From AC-56 sp963798705 (GTDB taxonomy: Bacteria > Actinomycetota > Thermoleophilia > Solirubrobacterales > 70-9), in NCBI GenBank assembly GCA_963798705.1, contig CAWCTW010000005.1, positions 1,674,001 through 1,738,000 of the forward strand: a DNA stretch of 64,000 nucleotides, read 5' to 3'. Under the pieces are notes generated by a model. That model did not search any database, was not told where the DNA came from, and saw only the letters and a program-made list of their open reading frames with translations. This document shows positions 25,972 to 34,752 of this stretch, piece after piece (the first letter of the stretch is position 1; every line of letters starts with the position of its first letter). The position numbers and the translations under genes are program-made.

Positions 25972-27078
25972 TCAGGCCGGGCTCGCGGCCCGAACCCGCT
26001 CCAGGGAGCGAGCGATGCGCGCGATGCCCTCGCCGATCTGCTCCGGCGGGACGCTGGCGAACGAGAGTCGCAGGCTCGACCGGCCCCCCTCGAGCATGAA
26101 GTCGGGCCCGGCGATGAAGGCGACCTTCTCCTCCTCGAGCGCGGCGGCGTGGAGCTCGGCGGCGTCGACGTCGTCGCTCAGCGTCAGCCACAGGAAGTAG
26201 CCGCCGCCGGGAACCACGAAGTCCGCCTCCGGGAGATGCTCGTCCAGCGCGGCCACCAGGGCGTCGCGCCGGTCGCGAAGCGCCCCCTTGACGAAGGCGA
26301 TGTTCTCGTCCAGGGCGCCGGAGCGGCACAGCTCGAAGACGACGGCCTCGGCGAGCATGTTCGGGGAGATGTAGAGCTCGTTGGCGCGCTTGGACAGCTT
26401 CGCGATCTCGCCCTCCGGTCCGGCGAGATAGCCAACGCGGACGCCGGGGCTGACCGTCTTCGAGAAGGACGAGGCGTGGATCACGCGGCCGTCGGGCCCG
26501 GGCGCGAGCATGGTCGGCGGCGGCTCGGAGTCGAACGGAAGCTCGCGGTAGGGGTCGTCCTCGAAGATCAAGAAGTCGTGCTCGGCGGCGAGGTCGACGA
26601 GACGTTGCCGCTTGGGCGCGGACAGGGTGCAGCCGGCCGGGTTGTGGAAGTTCGGGATCACGTGGACGAGCTTCACGGGGGCCGCCGCGACCACGCGCTC
26701 CAGCTGATCGACGTCGATGCCGTCGCCCTCGAGCGGCACACCGACCCGCTCGGCGCCCAGCCGCTCCAGCAGCAACAGCGTCCGGTCGTAGGAGGGCTGT
26801 TCGACGACGACGCGGTCGCCGGGGCCCAGCAGATCCTGGAACAGCATCGCCCCGGCCTCGAGCGAGCCGTTGGTGACCATCACCTGCGCGGGATCGGCGA
26901 GGCCGTGGCGCTCGGCGATCCACTCGCACAGCTCCGGATGGCCGATCCCGGTGCCATACGAGAGCGCCCGTTTCCAGTCGCCGGTGAGCGCGCGCTGCGC
27001 CGCTTCGCGGACCGCGTCGACGGGGAGGATGTCGGCGCTGGGCGCGCCGCGAGCGAAGCTGATCACCTCGGGAGCCAT
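25972..27078 (-). CDS. PLP-dependent class I/II aminotransferase (2-aminoadipate/MocR-type)
   Basis: 368 residues, fold type I. ISFARGAPSADILP at the N-terminus is the GxPxxxxxP entry of 2-aminoadipate aminotransferase relatives. VTNGSLEAGAMLFQDLL, HVIPNFHNPAGCTLS (Asn/Pro motif), LIFEDDPYRELPF (cofactor Asp and Tyr) and the Schiff-base Lys in SSFSKTVSPGVRVGYL follow. There is no N-terminal HTH, so it is an enzyme rather than a MocR regulator. The amino donor is unknown. It lies 57 bp downstream of sucD on the same strand. Confidence 0.92.
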   Translation of the reverse strand: MAPEVISFARGAPSADILPVDAVREAAQRALTGDWKRALSYGTGIGHPELCEWIAERHGLADPAQVMVTNGSLEAGAMLFQDLLGPGDRVVVEQPSYDRTLLLLERLGAERVGVPLEGDGIDVDQLERVVAAAPVKLVHVIPNFHNPAGCTLSAPKRQRLVDLAAEHDFLIFEDDPYRELPFDSEPPPTMLAPGPDGRVIHASSFSKTVSPGVRVGYLAGPEGEIAKLSKRANELYISPNMLAEAVVFELCRSGALDENIAFVKGALRDRRDALVAALDEHLPEADFVVPGGGYFLWLTLSDDVDAAELHAAALEEEKVAFIAGPDFMLEGGRSSLRLSFASVPPEQIGEGIARIARSLERVRAASPA

Positions 27079-27135
27079 GGCCGTCCGAGTATAGGAATGC
27101 GGCCGGCCGGCCGCTCTCGACTCCTGGAGTATCGA

Positions 27136-28014
27136 CTACGCGCGCGCGCCGATTGCCTCGACCGCGAGCTGCGCCGCCTCGGTCGGCGAGCGCCCGACGC
27201 GTACGCCGCGTCCCTCCAAAGCCTCCTTCTTGGCCTCGGCAGTGCCGGTGGAGCCCGAGATGATCGCGCCCGCGTGGCCCATCTGCTTGCCGGGCGGGGC
27301 CGTGAAGCCCGCGATGTAGGCGACCACCGGCTTGGAGACCTGCTCGGCGATGAAGTCCGCTGCCCGCTCCTCGGCGTCGCCGCCGATCTCGCCGACCATG
27401 ACGATCAGCTCGGTCTCGTCGTCGGCCTCGTACAGGGTGAGGACGTCGATGAAGTCCGACCCGACGATCGGGTCGCCGCCGATGCCGACGATCGAGGAGT
27501 TGCCCATGCCCGCCTGCTTCAGCTCGTTGCCGATCTGGTAGGTGAGCGTGCCCGACTTCGAGACGACCCCGATCGAGCCCGGGTCGAAGAACTGCGCGGG
27601 AATGATCCCCACGTTGGACTTGCCCGGCGACAGCACTCCGGGGCAGTTGGGGCCGATCAGGCGGACTCCGGCCTCCCTGGACTTCCAGTACATCCGCAGC
27701 ATGTCGAGGACCGGGATGCCCTCGGTGATCGCGATCACCGTGCCGACGCCGGCGTCGATGGCCTCCTCGATGGCGGCGGCGGCAAAGCGGGCCGGGACGA
27801 AGATCATCGAGGTGTTGGCCTCGCGCTCGTCGACCGCCTGCTTGATCTCGTCGTAGACCGGGATGCCGTCGACGTCCTGGCCACCCTTGCCCGGGGTGAC
27901 CCCGGCGACCACGTCCGTCCCGTAATCGCGGTTCCGGAGTCCGTGGAACGAGCCCTCGCGACCCGTGAGGCCCGAGACGACGAGCTTGGTGTCGCTGTCG
28001 ACGATGATCGACAT
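27136..28014 (-). CDS. sucD: succinyl-CoA synthetase alpha subunit
   Basis: 292 residues, the usual length. CoA-binding Rossmann N-terminus (VSGLTGREGSFHGLRNRDYG), SMIFVPARFAAAAIEEAIDA, the conserved GPNCPGVLSP, GGDPIVGSDFIDVL, and the phosphorylated histidine in KQMGHAGAIISGSTGTAEAK. With the beta subunit it makes succinate plus ATP/GTP from succinyl-CoA in the TCA cycle. Its ATG overlaps the sucC stop (TGATG), the normal coupled arrangement. Confidence 0.97.
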   Translation of the reverse strand: MSIIVDSDTKLVVSGLTGREGSFHGLRNRDYGTDVVAGVTPGKGGQDVDGIPVYDEIKQAVDEREANTSMIFVPARFAAAAIEEAIDAGVGTVIAITEGIPVLDMLRMYWKSREAGVRLIGPNCPGVLSPGKSNVGIIPAQFFDPGSIGVVSKSGTLTYQIGNELKQAGMGNSSIVGIGGDPIVGSDFIDVLTLYEADDETELIVMVGEIGGDAEERAADFIAEQVSKPVVAYIAGFTAPPGKQMGHAGAIISGSTGTAEAKKEALEGRGVRVGRSPTEAAQLAVEAIGARA

Positions 28015-29156
28015 CAGCTGCGTGATATCTCCACGACGCGCTCGGCGGCCCCGAGCATGGTCTTCTCGACGTGCAGGTCGGGCAGGTCGGCGTCGGCCAA
28101 GAGCCCCAGGCCCTCCTCGGAGTTGGTGCCGTCGAGGCGCACGACGATGGGCATGTCGATGTCGATCCTCCGGGACGCCTCGATGATCCCCTTGGCGATC
28201 TCGTCGCAGCGGGTGATGCCTCCGAAGATGTTGAAGAGCATCGCGTTCACGTTGTCGTCGGAGGTGATGACCTCGAGCGCGTCCACGATCGCATCCGCCT
28301 TCGAGCCGCCGCCGGCGTCGAGGAAGTTCGCGGGCTTGCCGCCCGCCTGGGCCACCACGTCGAGGGTCGACATGCAGAGGCCCGCACCATTGCCCAGGAT
28401 CCCGATGTTGCCGCCGAGCTTGACGTAGGTGAGGCCCTTCTCCTTGGCCATCCGCTCCTGCGGGTCCTCGGCGGAGCGGTCGCGAAGGTCCGCAAGCTCG
28501 GCGTGCCTGTAGAGGGCGTTGTTGTCGATGGTCACCTTGGAGTCCAGGGCGACGACCTCACGATCCGTGGTGACGATCATCGGGTTCACCTCGATGAGCG
28601 TGGCGTCCTCCGCCAGGGCGACCCGGTGGAGCTTCACAAGCATCTCCGCGACGCCGTCGGTGACGTCCTCGTCGATTCGTGCGTCGATCGCCATCTGCCG
28701 TGCAAGGTCCGTGCTGAACTCCTCGCTGGGCTCGATGTGGTGCTGGATCAGCGCGCCCGGATCGGTCTCGGCCACCTCCTCGACGTCCATCCCGCCCATC
28801 CGGGAGAGGATCGCCAGGAGCTTCTTGGAGGAGCGGTCGAGGATGATCGAGGCGTAGTACTCCGCGTCGATCTTGGACGCCTGCTCGACCCAGACCTCGT
28901 GAACCGTGAAGCCCCGGATGTCCATGCCGATTATCGCCTCGGCGTGCTTCAGCGCCTCGTCGCGGTCGTTGGCGATCTTGATGCCGCCGGCCTTGCCGCG
29001 CTTGCCGATCCGGACCTGGGCCTTGATCACGCACGGATAGCCGAGCTCCTCGGCTGCCGCGACGGCCGCCGGGACGGTGTCCGCCTGCCGGCCCTCGGGG
29101 ACCGGAACGCCCTGTTCGGCGAACAGCTGCTTGCCCTGATACTCGAGTAGATCCAT
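28014..29156 (-). CDS. sucC: succinyl-CoA synthetase beta subunit
   Basis: 380 residues beginning MDLLEYQGKQLFAEQGVPVP, the family N-terminus, which fixes the start at 29156 over a longer open frame. The ATP-grasp domain shows YPCVIKAQVRIGKRGKAGGI, and metal and phosphate contacts lie in LIEVNPMIVT. The CoA-ligase domain has GGNIGILGNGAGLCMSTLD and NIFGGITRCDEIAKGI. It pairs with sucD. No obvious Shine-Dalgarno precedes the ATG. Hairpins and an inverted repeat lie 30-90 bp upstream. Confidence 0.97.
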   Translation of the reverse strand: MDLLEYQGKQLFAEQGVPVPEGRQADTVPAAVAAAEELGYPCVIKAQVRIGKRGKAGGIKIANDRDEALKHAEAIIGMDIRGFTVHEVWVEQASKIDAEYYASIILDRSSKKLLAILSRMGGMDVEEVAETDPGALIQHHIEPSEEFSTDLARQMAIDARIDEDVTDGVAEMLVKLHRVALAEDATLIEVNPMIVTTDREVVALDSKVTIDNNALYRHAELADLRDRSAEDPQERMAKEKGLTYVKLGGNIGILGNGAGLCMSTLDVVAQAGGKPANFLDAGGGSKADAIVDALEVITSDDNVNAMLFNIFGGITRCDEIAKGIIEASRRIDIDMPIVVRLDGTNSEEGLGLLADADLPDLHVEKTMLGAAERVVEISRS

Positions 29157-29184
29157 CAGGTTGTGTCGTCGGAAATTCGAGTGG

Positions 29185-29243
29185 CCGGCGCCGTCGGGCG
29201 CCGGCAGCAGCGGGTGCCGTTTTCCATAGGCGCGGCAGCCTAT
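29185..29243. promoter_or_regulatory. hairpin and inverted repeat in the sucC/HAD divergent region
   Basis: Two perfect dyads: CCGGCGCC/GGCGCCGG (29185-29204, 4-nt loop) and ATAGGC/GCCTAT (29226-29243, 6-nt spacer). A CATAAT -10-like element sits at 29280-29285, 10 bp before the HAD start codon. They may be operator or leader structures for sucCD or the HAD gene; the evidence is positional only. Confidence 0.35.
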
Positions 29244-29295
29244 CCAAAGGCGAGGCAGGGGCCGAGACGGGCCGCTTGGCATAATCCCGCGGCTC

Positions 29296-29982
29296 ATGGC
29301 CCTGCCGAAGCTCAAGGACATCACCTGGGTGACGACCGATTGCTACGGCACCCTGATCGATTGGGAGAAGGGGATCCTCGAGGCATTTCGCAAGGAGGCC
29401 GACCGCGACGGATTCAGCTTCGAGGAGGAGCCGTTCCTGAATCGGTTCTTCGAGATCCAGGCCGAGATCATCCGCGGCTCCTACGAGCTGTACGCCGAGG
29501 TGCTGCGCCGCGCGGCAGTGCGGACCGCCAAGGAGATCGGCTGGGAGCTCGAGCCATCCCGAGCGCAGTTCCTCCCGGACAGCGTCCCGCGGTGGCTTCC
29601 GTTCCGGGAGTCGAACGCGGCCATGGACCGGCTGGCAAAGCGGTACGAGGTCGGGATCGTCTCCAACATCGACGACAAGCTGCTCGGGGTCTCCCGGCGC
29701 CACCTGCGCACCGAGCTCGACCTCGTGGTGACCGCCCAGCAGGTCCGAAGCTACAAGCCGGATCCCGCGCACTTCAAGGAGTGCGCTCGCCGCATCGGCG
29801 GCAAGAAGGGCTGGCTGCACATCGGTAGCGGCTACGAGACCGACGTCGCGCCCTGCCTGAAGATGAACGTCCCCGTGATCTGGGTCAACCGCAAAGGCGA
29901 GAAGCTCGAGGGGCGCAAGGCTCCCTCCGCCACGGTCAAGAACCTTCGTGACGCGGCGAAGCGGCTTGGCGCCGGCGGCTGA
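29296..29982 (+). CDS. HAD hydrolase, haloacid dehalogenase type II-like
   Basis: 228 residues. Motif I is WVTTDCYGTLIDW (nucleophile Asp in D-C-Y-G-T-L), motif II VGIVSNIDD, motif III Lys in VRSYKPDPAHF and motif IV GWLHIGSGYETDVAPC. The DxYGTLxD wording and the RxxxSxYKPxP-like segment are typical of L-2-haloacid dehalogenase relatives, but dehalogenase activity needs further active-site residues I cannot confirm. A general phosphatase is equally likely. It heads a plus-strand run with a sulfotransferase and RpiB-like protein. Confidence 0.88.
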   Translation: MALPKLKDITWVTTDCYGTLIDWEKGILEAFRKEADRDGFSFEEEPFLNRFFEIQAEIIRGSYELYAEVLRRAAVRTAKEIGWELEPSRAQFLPDSVPRWLPFRESNAAMDRLAKRYEVGIVSNIDDKLLGVSRRHLRTELDLVVTAQQVRSYKPDPAHFKECARRIGGKKGWLHIGSGYETDVAPCLKMNVPVIWVNRKGEKLEGRKAPSATVKNLRDAAKRLGAGG

Positions 29983-30013
29983 GCCCACACCGCGCGACCG
30001 GGCCGATCGGGCG

Positions 30014-30940
30014 ATGGTCGCCCGGGCGCACGAGCGCTTCGCGTCCGAGCGTCGGCGGACGCGACGCCACCGGCAGGACGGGGCCCTCCCGAATCTGATC
30101 ATCATCGGGGGCCTCAAATGCGGGACGACCAGCCTGCATCACTACCTGAACCTCCATCCCGAGATCGCGATGTCGCGGCCCAAGGAGCTGAACTTCTTCG
30201 TCGCCGAGCTGAACTGGCCCCTGGGAACCGACTGGTACGCGGGCCACTTCGATCGGACCGCTCCAGTCAGGGGCGAGAGCTCGCCGCACTACACCAACCG
30301 GCCGAGCTTCGGCGGCGTGGCGGAGCGGATGCGAGACGTCCTCGGTGACGAGGTCCGGCTGATCTACGTGGTGCGCGATCCAATCGACCGGATGCTCTCG
30401 CACTACCTCCACAACGTGGGCGGCGGCTACGACGACCGGTCGCTGGCCGACGCGTTGACCGACCCGGCCTCCAGCTACGTGTCCCGCAGCCGCTATTTCT
30501 TCCAGCTCGAGCCCTACATCGAGGCGTTCGGCGGCGAGCGCGTCGAGATCGTCAGTCGCGAGGGCCTGAAGGCCGACCGTCCCGCGACCATGCGCCGCGC
30601 CTTCGGCTTTTTGGGCGTCGACCCCGGCTTCACCTCGGAGCGGTTCGAGCGCGAGTGGGAGACCGGGGTGGCCAAGGCCGGCAGCCGCTTTCGCCTCATG
30701 GACCGGGCGGTCCGCCTGCCGGGCCTGCGGGCGATCGACCGCAACTTCGACCGCCTGCCCGAATCCCTGCGCTGGCTCGTGGAGCGGCTGATCCACGATC
30801 CGCGGGCCGGCGAGGCGCCCAAGCCCGAGCTGCCCGGCTCCCTTCGCGCGCGGCTCGTTGAGCTGTTCCGCGAGGACGTCGCCCGGCTGGAGGACTTCGC
30901 CGGGCGAAGCTTCGGGTGGCTGCCGCCCGCTCGGGACTAG
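30014..30940 (+). CDS. PAPS-dependent sulfotransferase
   Basis: 308 residues from ATG 30014; an overlapping GTG at 29948 would extend into the HAD gene. The 5'-phosphosulfate loop is IIIGGLKCGTTSLHHYLNLH. RPKELNFF follows, the 3'-phosphate motif is LIYVVRDPIDRMLSHYLHN, and MRRAFGFLGVDP is the later conserved helix. It transfers a sulfuryl group from PAPS to an alcohol or amine of a small molecule, lipid or glycan. The acceptor is unknown; envelope sugar genes a few kb away are compatible. Confidence 0.9.
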   Translation: MVARAHERFASERRRTRRHRQDGALPNLIIIGGLKCGTTSLHHYLNLHPEIAMSRPKELNFFVAELNWPLGTDWYAGHFDRTAPVRGESSPHYTNRPSFGGVAERMRDVLGDEVRLIYVVRDPIDRMLSHYLHNVGGGYDDRSLADALTDPASSYVSRSRYFFQLEPYIEAFGGERVEIVSREGLKADRPATMRRAFGFLGVDPGFTSERFEREWETGVAKAGSRFRLMDRAVRLPGLRAIDRNFDRLPESLRWLVERLIHDPRAGEAPKPELPGSLRARLVELFREDVARLEDFAGRSFGWLPPARD

Positions 30941-30950
30941 TCTTTCGCGC

Positions 30951-31397
30951 ATGCGCGTAGCGGTCGCGGCCGACGAGCGGGTGGGCATCGCCGATGCCGT
31001 GGTCGAGGAGCTGAGGAAGCGGGGTCACGAGGCGATCGCCCACGGCGCGCTGAACGACTCCGAGCGCGACGACTGGGCCTGGGCCAGCGAAGCCGCGGCA
31101 CGCGACGTCGGCGAGGGCCGGGCCGGGCAGGGGATCGTCTGCTGCTGGACCGGAACGGGCGCGTCCATCGCCGCCAACAAGGTCCCCGGGGTTCGCGCCG
31201 CGCTGTGCGGCGATGCGCAGACCGCCGCCGGGGCACGCCGGTGGAACGATGCAAACGTGCTCGCCCTGAGCCTCCGCGCCACCTCGCGGGCCCAGCTGGA
31301 GGAGATCCTGGACGCCTGGTTCTCGTCGGCGCCGAGCGATGAGGCTGACGACCGGGCCAACGTCGAGCACCTGGCGAAGCTAGAGTCCGCCGAGTGA
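30951..31397 (+). CDS. RpiB/LacA/LacB-family sugar-phosphate isomerase
   Basis: 148 residues. The family fold is shown by MRVAVAADERVG at the N-terminus, GIVCCWTGTGASIAANKVPG (the C-x-G-T-G-x-S-I-A-N catalytic loop) and VRAALCGDAQTAAGARRWND with NVLALSLR. From the family, the Cys in this loop is the general base. Here the loop reads CCWTGTG rather than the usual CGTGxG, so the specificity is uncertain. It follows the sulfotransferase by 10 bp and is probably co-transcribed. Confidence 0.85.
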   Translation: MRVAVAADERVGIADAVVEELRKRGHEAIAHGALNDSERDDWAWASEAAARDVGEGRAGQGIVCCWTGTGASIAANKVPGVRAALCGDAQTAAGARRWNDANVLALSLRATSRAQLEEILDAWFSSAPSDEADDRANVEHLAKLESAE

Positions 31398-31465
31398 GTG
31401 GCGGGCCTCGCGTCGGTAGATAGCGATCGGGCTGGGCTCGCGATGGGCTCGATATACCTCCGGAA

Positions 31466-32203
31466 ATGAGACGCCTGCTCCCCGATCCGGGGCAAACCAC
31501 GGTCCCGGACCAGGTCCATCAGCTCGACCTGACATCCGGCCAGCCCGCGGAGCGCCCGTACGTGGTCACGAACTTCGCCGTCACCGTGGACGGCAGGGCG
31601 ACGCTTCACGGCCGCTCCGGCGCGATCGGGAGCGAGACCGACACGGAGATGCTCGTCTGCCTGCGCACGCGGGTCGACGCCGTGATGATCGGCGCCGGGA
31701 CGATGCGGGCGGAGCGCTACGGCCGCCCGGTCTCGGATCCCGGCAAGCGCGGGCGGCGGGAGAGGCAGGGCCTGTCGCAGGATCCGCTGCTGGTCATCGT
31801 GAGCGGCCGCCTGGACATCCCGTGGGATGCGCCGGTGTTCGAGGACCGCGGCGCGCGCGTGCTGATCTTCACGACATCGGACACCGAGGCGCCCGGGACG
31901 GTCGCCGAGGTTCGGTTGGTCAGGCACGAGGAGGCGGTTGACCTGGCCGAGGCCCTCGCCCATCTGCGCACGCAGCGCGGTGTGAGGACGCTCCTCTGCG
32001 AGGGCGGCCCGCGGCTGCACGCGCAGCTGCTCGAGGCCGGGCTGGTGGACGAGATGTTCGTGACCCACGCCCCCAAGCTCGCCGGCGGCGACGGCCCGAC
32101 TCTGGCCGTCGGCCTGTCCGAGCTGGAGCGTCCGCTGGAGGTCGCCTGGCTGCTGGAGCGAGACGGAGAGCTCTACGCGCGGTACCGCGTGCCGCGAGGC
32201 TAG
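31466..32203 (+). CDS. RibD C-terminal/dihydrofolate-reductase-fold reductase
   Basis: 245 residues. PYVVTNFAVTVDGRATLHG, TEMLVCLRTRVDAVMIGAGT, MRAERYGR and VRTLLCEGGPRLHAQLLEAG are the standard RibD-C elements for NADPH and substrate contacts. There is no N-terminal deaminase domain, so it is a standalone reductase. Many such proteins act on 5-amino-6-ribosylamino-pyrimidinedione phosphate, others are of unknown specificity. It ends in a 4-bp convergent overlap with the next gene. Confidence 0.88.
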   Translation: MRRLLPDPGQTTVPDQVHQLDLTSGQPAERPYVVTNFAVTVDGRATLHGRSGAIGSETDTEMLVCLRTRVDAVMIGAGTMRAERYGRPVSDPGKRGRRERQGLSQDPLLVIVSGRLDIPWDAPVFEDRGARVLIFTTSDTEAPGTVAEVRLVRHEEAVDLAEALAHLRTQRGVRTLLCEGGPRLHAQLLEAGLVDEMFVTHAPKLAGGDGPTLAVGLSELERPLEVAWLLERDGELYARYRVPRG

Positions 32204-32892
32204 GCTGGGGGGATCCGTCCCGCGGCCTCCACTCGCTCCTCGCCGCGGCGAAGCATTCGCAGTCCGAGGATCGTGCCCCCCAGCGTCGCCGCCAGGCCCA
32301 GGCTCACCTGGACGCTGAGGATGCCCTCCCGCGTCCAGTAGACGTCGCGCAGATCGAGCAGGAGGGCGGCCTCGTCGAAGGTGAGCCCGATGCCCGCGCC
32401 GAAGGGCATCGCCAGCGAGCTCTCGAGCCGGTTGTTCTGGGTGAGCAGGCCCAGCGCTCCCGACCCGAAGGCAATCAGGATGCCGGGCACGAAGTGGTGG
32501 ATGTGGCGCCCGCCGAGCCGGACGTTGCCTGCCGGCCACCATCCGCTCCGGATGCCCGTCGTCGACACCCGGATCAGCGCGAAAGCGGACACGAAGCCGG
32601 TGAGCATGTTGAACAGCACCTTCTCGGTCCGGGACGTTGCCTCGTATCCCTCCACGAGGACCGCCACCGCGTCCTGCGTCGCGCGGCCTGCCTCCACGAG
32701 GGTGCGTTCGGGACCCTCGTGGAGGATGGCCGGCGTCGAGGCGGGCTGGATGCGGCGCCTGGCCAGGCGAATCCCCTCACCGAGCATCACGGTGCCCGCC
32801 GTGGCCATGGCAAGGGTCGCCAGGCCGAGCGTGAGCCGGTCGGCGCGGCGGGCGCCGCGACGGCGGACGATCCGAGCCAGCCGGCGTCTCAC
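32200..32892 (-). CDS. integral membrane protein of unknown function
   Basis: 230 residues. Very basic N-terminus (MRRRLARIVRRRGARRADRL), then about five hydrophobic segments. The inter-helix loop contains VRLGGRHIHHFVPGILIAFG and FDEAALLLDLRDVYW. The HIHHFVPG and FDEA patterns look conserved-site-like (possible metal ligands), but I recognise no named family. It overlaps the RibD-C gene at the 3' ends and lies 9 bp downstream of the UDP-sugar dehydrogenase, so it could be translated with it. Confidence 0.75.
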   Translation of the reverse strand: MRRRLARIVRRRGARRADRLTLGLATLAMATAGTVMLGEGIRLARRRIQPASTPAILHEGPERTLVEAGRATQDAVAVLVEGYEATSRTEKVLFNMLTGFVSAFALIRVSTTGIRSGWWPAGNVRLGGRHIHHFVPGILIAFGSGALGLLTQNNRLESSLAMPFGAGIGLTFDEAALLLDLRDVYWTREGILSVQVSLGLAATLGGTILGLRMLRRGEERVEAAGRIPPA

Positions 32893-32901
32893 GCCCGGCC
32901 G

Positions 32902-34149
32902 CTAAAGGCGCGCGAGGTTGGGAGCGACCATGCCGCGGGTCACGCCGCGGAAGTCGAGGACGAGCTGTGCCTCGCGGACGACGCGCTCGTGGTCCACCTC
33001 CGGGTGGGCGGTGACGATGCAGACGATGTCCGCGCTCGCAAGCTCGCCGTCCAGGTCGACGGATGCGAGCCCGGCTTCGGGGAGCTCGGGGACATGGGGG
33101 TCGTGGTAGGCGATGTCGGCCCCCAGCTCGCTCAGTCTGCGGATGATCTTCAGGGCCGGCGCCTCACGCAGATCCCCCACCCCACCCTTGTAGGCGACGC
33201 CGAGAAGCAGCACTCGCGAACCGCGCACTGGCTTCGACGCGTCGTTGAGCGTTCGCTCGATCTTCTCGACGCAGAAGTGCGGCTGTGCCTGGTTGAGCTT
33301 GCCCGCCAGCTCGATGAACTCGGTGTAGAAGTCGTGCTCGCGCGCCTTGAAGGCCAGGTAGAACGGGTCGATGGGCAGGCAGTGGCCTCCCATCCCGGGG
33401 CCCGGGTCGAAGCGCATGAAGCCGAAGGGCTTCGTGCCGGCGGCGTCCACGACCTCCCAGACGTCGATGTCCATCCGGTCGCACAGCTGGGCGAGCTCGT
33501 TGACCAGAGCGATGTTGACGGAGCGGAAGATGTTCTCCAGAAGCTTGGTGAGCTCGGCCACCTCGGGCGACGAGACCTCGACCACCTCGTCGCAGATGAG
33601 CCCGTACAGCTCGGCCGCCCGACGCCGGCACTCATCCGTCAGGCCCCCCACAACCTTGGGCGTGGTGCGGACCGTGTGGTCGGTCCGACCCGGGTCGATG
33701 CGCTCGGGCGAGTAGGCGAGGCTGAACTCCCGGCCCGCCGCGAGCCCGGACTCCTCCAGGATCGGCAGCAGCCGCTCGCGCGTGGTGCCGGGATAGGTCG
33801 TCGACTCGAGCACGACGAGCCGTCCCTCGTGGAGGACGCGCGAGAGGTGCGTCGCCGCTTCGACCAGGTACGAGAGGTCGGGCTCGCGGTGGTTGGCGAG
33901 CGGCGTCGGGACGCAGATGACCACGGCCTCGCAGGCGGCGAGGTTGCGATAGTCGTCGGTGGCAGTGAAGCGCTCGGCGATCCCCCGGAGCCGCTCCGAG
34001 GGCACGTCCTCGACGTCCGACTCGCTCCGGCGCACTCGCTCCACGCGCCGACCGTCCGTGTCCACGCCGACGACCTCGCACCCCGCTTCGGCGAACGCCA
34101 CTGCCAGCGGGAGCCCGACGTATCCGAGCCCGACGATCCCTACCTTCAT
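32902..34149 (-). CDS. UDP-sugar 6-dehydrogenase (WecC/TviB-type)
   Basis: 415 residues. NAD-binding VGIVGLGYVGLPLAVAFAEA at the start, VVICVPTPLANHREPDLSYL, ESTTYPGTTRE, YSPERIDPG, and the central-helix K in AELTKLLENIFRSVNIALVNEL. The catalytic cysteine lies in FDPGPGMGGHCLPIDPFYL. GVAYKGGVGDLREAPAL marks the C-terminal UDP-binding domain. The FDPGPGxGGHCIPxDP wording is that of UDP-N-acetyl-mannosamine/glucosamine dehydrogenases. It makes a uronic-acid nucleotide sugar for surface polysaccharide. ATG overlaps the upstream stop. Confidence 0.94.
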   Translation of the reverse strand: MKVGIVGLGYVGLPLAVAFAEAGCEVVGVDTDGRRVERVRRSESDVEDVPSERLRGIAERFTATDDYRNLAACEAVVICVPTPLANHREPDLSYLVEAATHLSRVLHEGRLVVLESTTYPGTTRERLLPILEESGLAAGREFSLAYSPERIDPGRTDHTVRTTPKVVGGLTDECRRRAAELYGLICDEVVEVSSPEVAELTKLLENIFRSVNIALVNELAQLCDRMDIDVWEVVDAAGTKPFGFMRFDPGPGMGGHCLPIDPFYLAFKAREHDFYTEFIELAGKLNQAQPHFCVEKIERTLNDASKPVRGSRVLLLGVAYKGGVGDLREAPALKIIRRLSELGADIAYHDPHVPELPEAGLASVDLDGELASADIVCIVTAHPEVDHERVVREAQLVLDFRGVTRGMVAPNLARL

Positions 34150-34544
34150 GCTCGCTCAGTGTAGGCATCGCCGATCCAGTCGAGGATCGCGCCGGGCTCC
34201 CGCGCAAGCGCAGCGTCGGCAAGCTGACCGACGAGGCGTGAGTTCGTGGCGCCGGAATTCGCTCCACGGCCGTCCAGGCGGGCCACCGGGATGCCCAGCT
34301 TCGTGGCGACCAGGACGGCGGCGAGCGCCGCGGCTGAGTCCGACGCCACGACGACTGCGTCCGGGTTGCCCTTTCCGAGCGCCCCCTCCAGCTCCCGCAG
34401 CTGGCTCGCAATCGCGTCGATCTCCTCGAATCCGCCCCTCGAGGGCGATCCGTCGGCATGGAGGGTCACGGCCACGTCGCGGGCGGCGAGCTCGTCCGCG
34501 AGGGACCCGGCGCCACCGCTGTCTCCGACGACGAAGACCTTCAC
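34146..34544 (-). CDS. small Rossmann-like protein coupled to the UDP-sugar dehydrogenase
   Basis: 132 residues beginning MKVFVVGDSGGAGSLADELA, with a GNPDAVVVASDSAAALAAVL strand-helix and TKLGIPVARLDGRGANSG. This looks like an isolated half-domain of a nucleotide- or sugar-binding protein; the PVARLDGRGAN phrase recalls the UDP-GlcNAc 2-epimerase fold, but the protein is far too short for that enzyme. ATGA overlap with the dehydrogenase suggests a joint role. Function unassigned. Confidence 0.7.
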   Translation of the reverse strand: MKVFVVGDSGGAGSLADELAARDVAVTLHADGSPSRGGFEEIDAIASQLRELEGALGKGNPDAVVVASDSAAALAAVLVATKLGIPVARLDGRGANSGATNSRLVGQLADAALAREPGAILDWIGDAYTERA

Positions 34545-34610
34545 GGGTCAAGCCTGACCCATTTCCCACCTCGATGCGTGAGCTCCGGCCCCCCGGGTAG
34601 ATAGATTCCC

Positions 34611-34721
34611 ATGTCGATGAGCACGCTGCTCGCTCCGCTGAGCCTCGGCATGGGAGCCACCCGCCACCTCATCTGGTACCTGAGCTACCAGATGACGGGT
34701 GAGGCGCGGGGCCGCGACTAG
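34611..34721 (+). CDS. possible 36-residue hydrophobic peptide
   Basis: An ATG at 34611 opens a frame that ends at TAG 34721 and encodes MSMSTLLAPLSLGMGATRHL followed by a further 16 residues including IWYLSYQMTG. The composition is more protein-like than the surrounding frames. It lies 31 bp ahead of the acyl-CoA ligase start and points the same way. There is no good ribosome binding site, so it may be a leader peptide or chance. Confidence 0.35.
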   Translation: MSMSTLLAPLSLGMGATRHLIWYLSYQMTGEARGRD

Positions 34722-34752
34722 ACGAGCGCCGCCGGGGAGGTACGGGACGACG

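Noticed and set aside
32494..34164. Long plus-strand frame opposite the UDP-sugar dehydrogenase
   Set aside because: It is antisense to a clear dehydrogenase with intact motifs; high GC gives such long shadow frames throughout the window.
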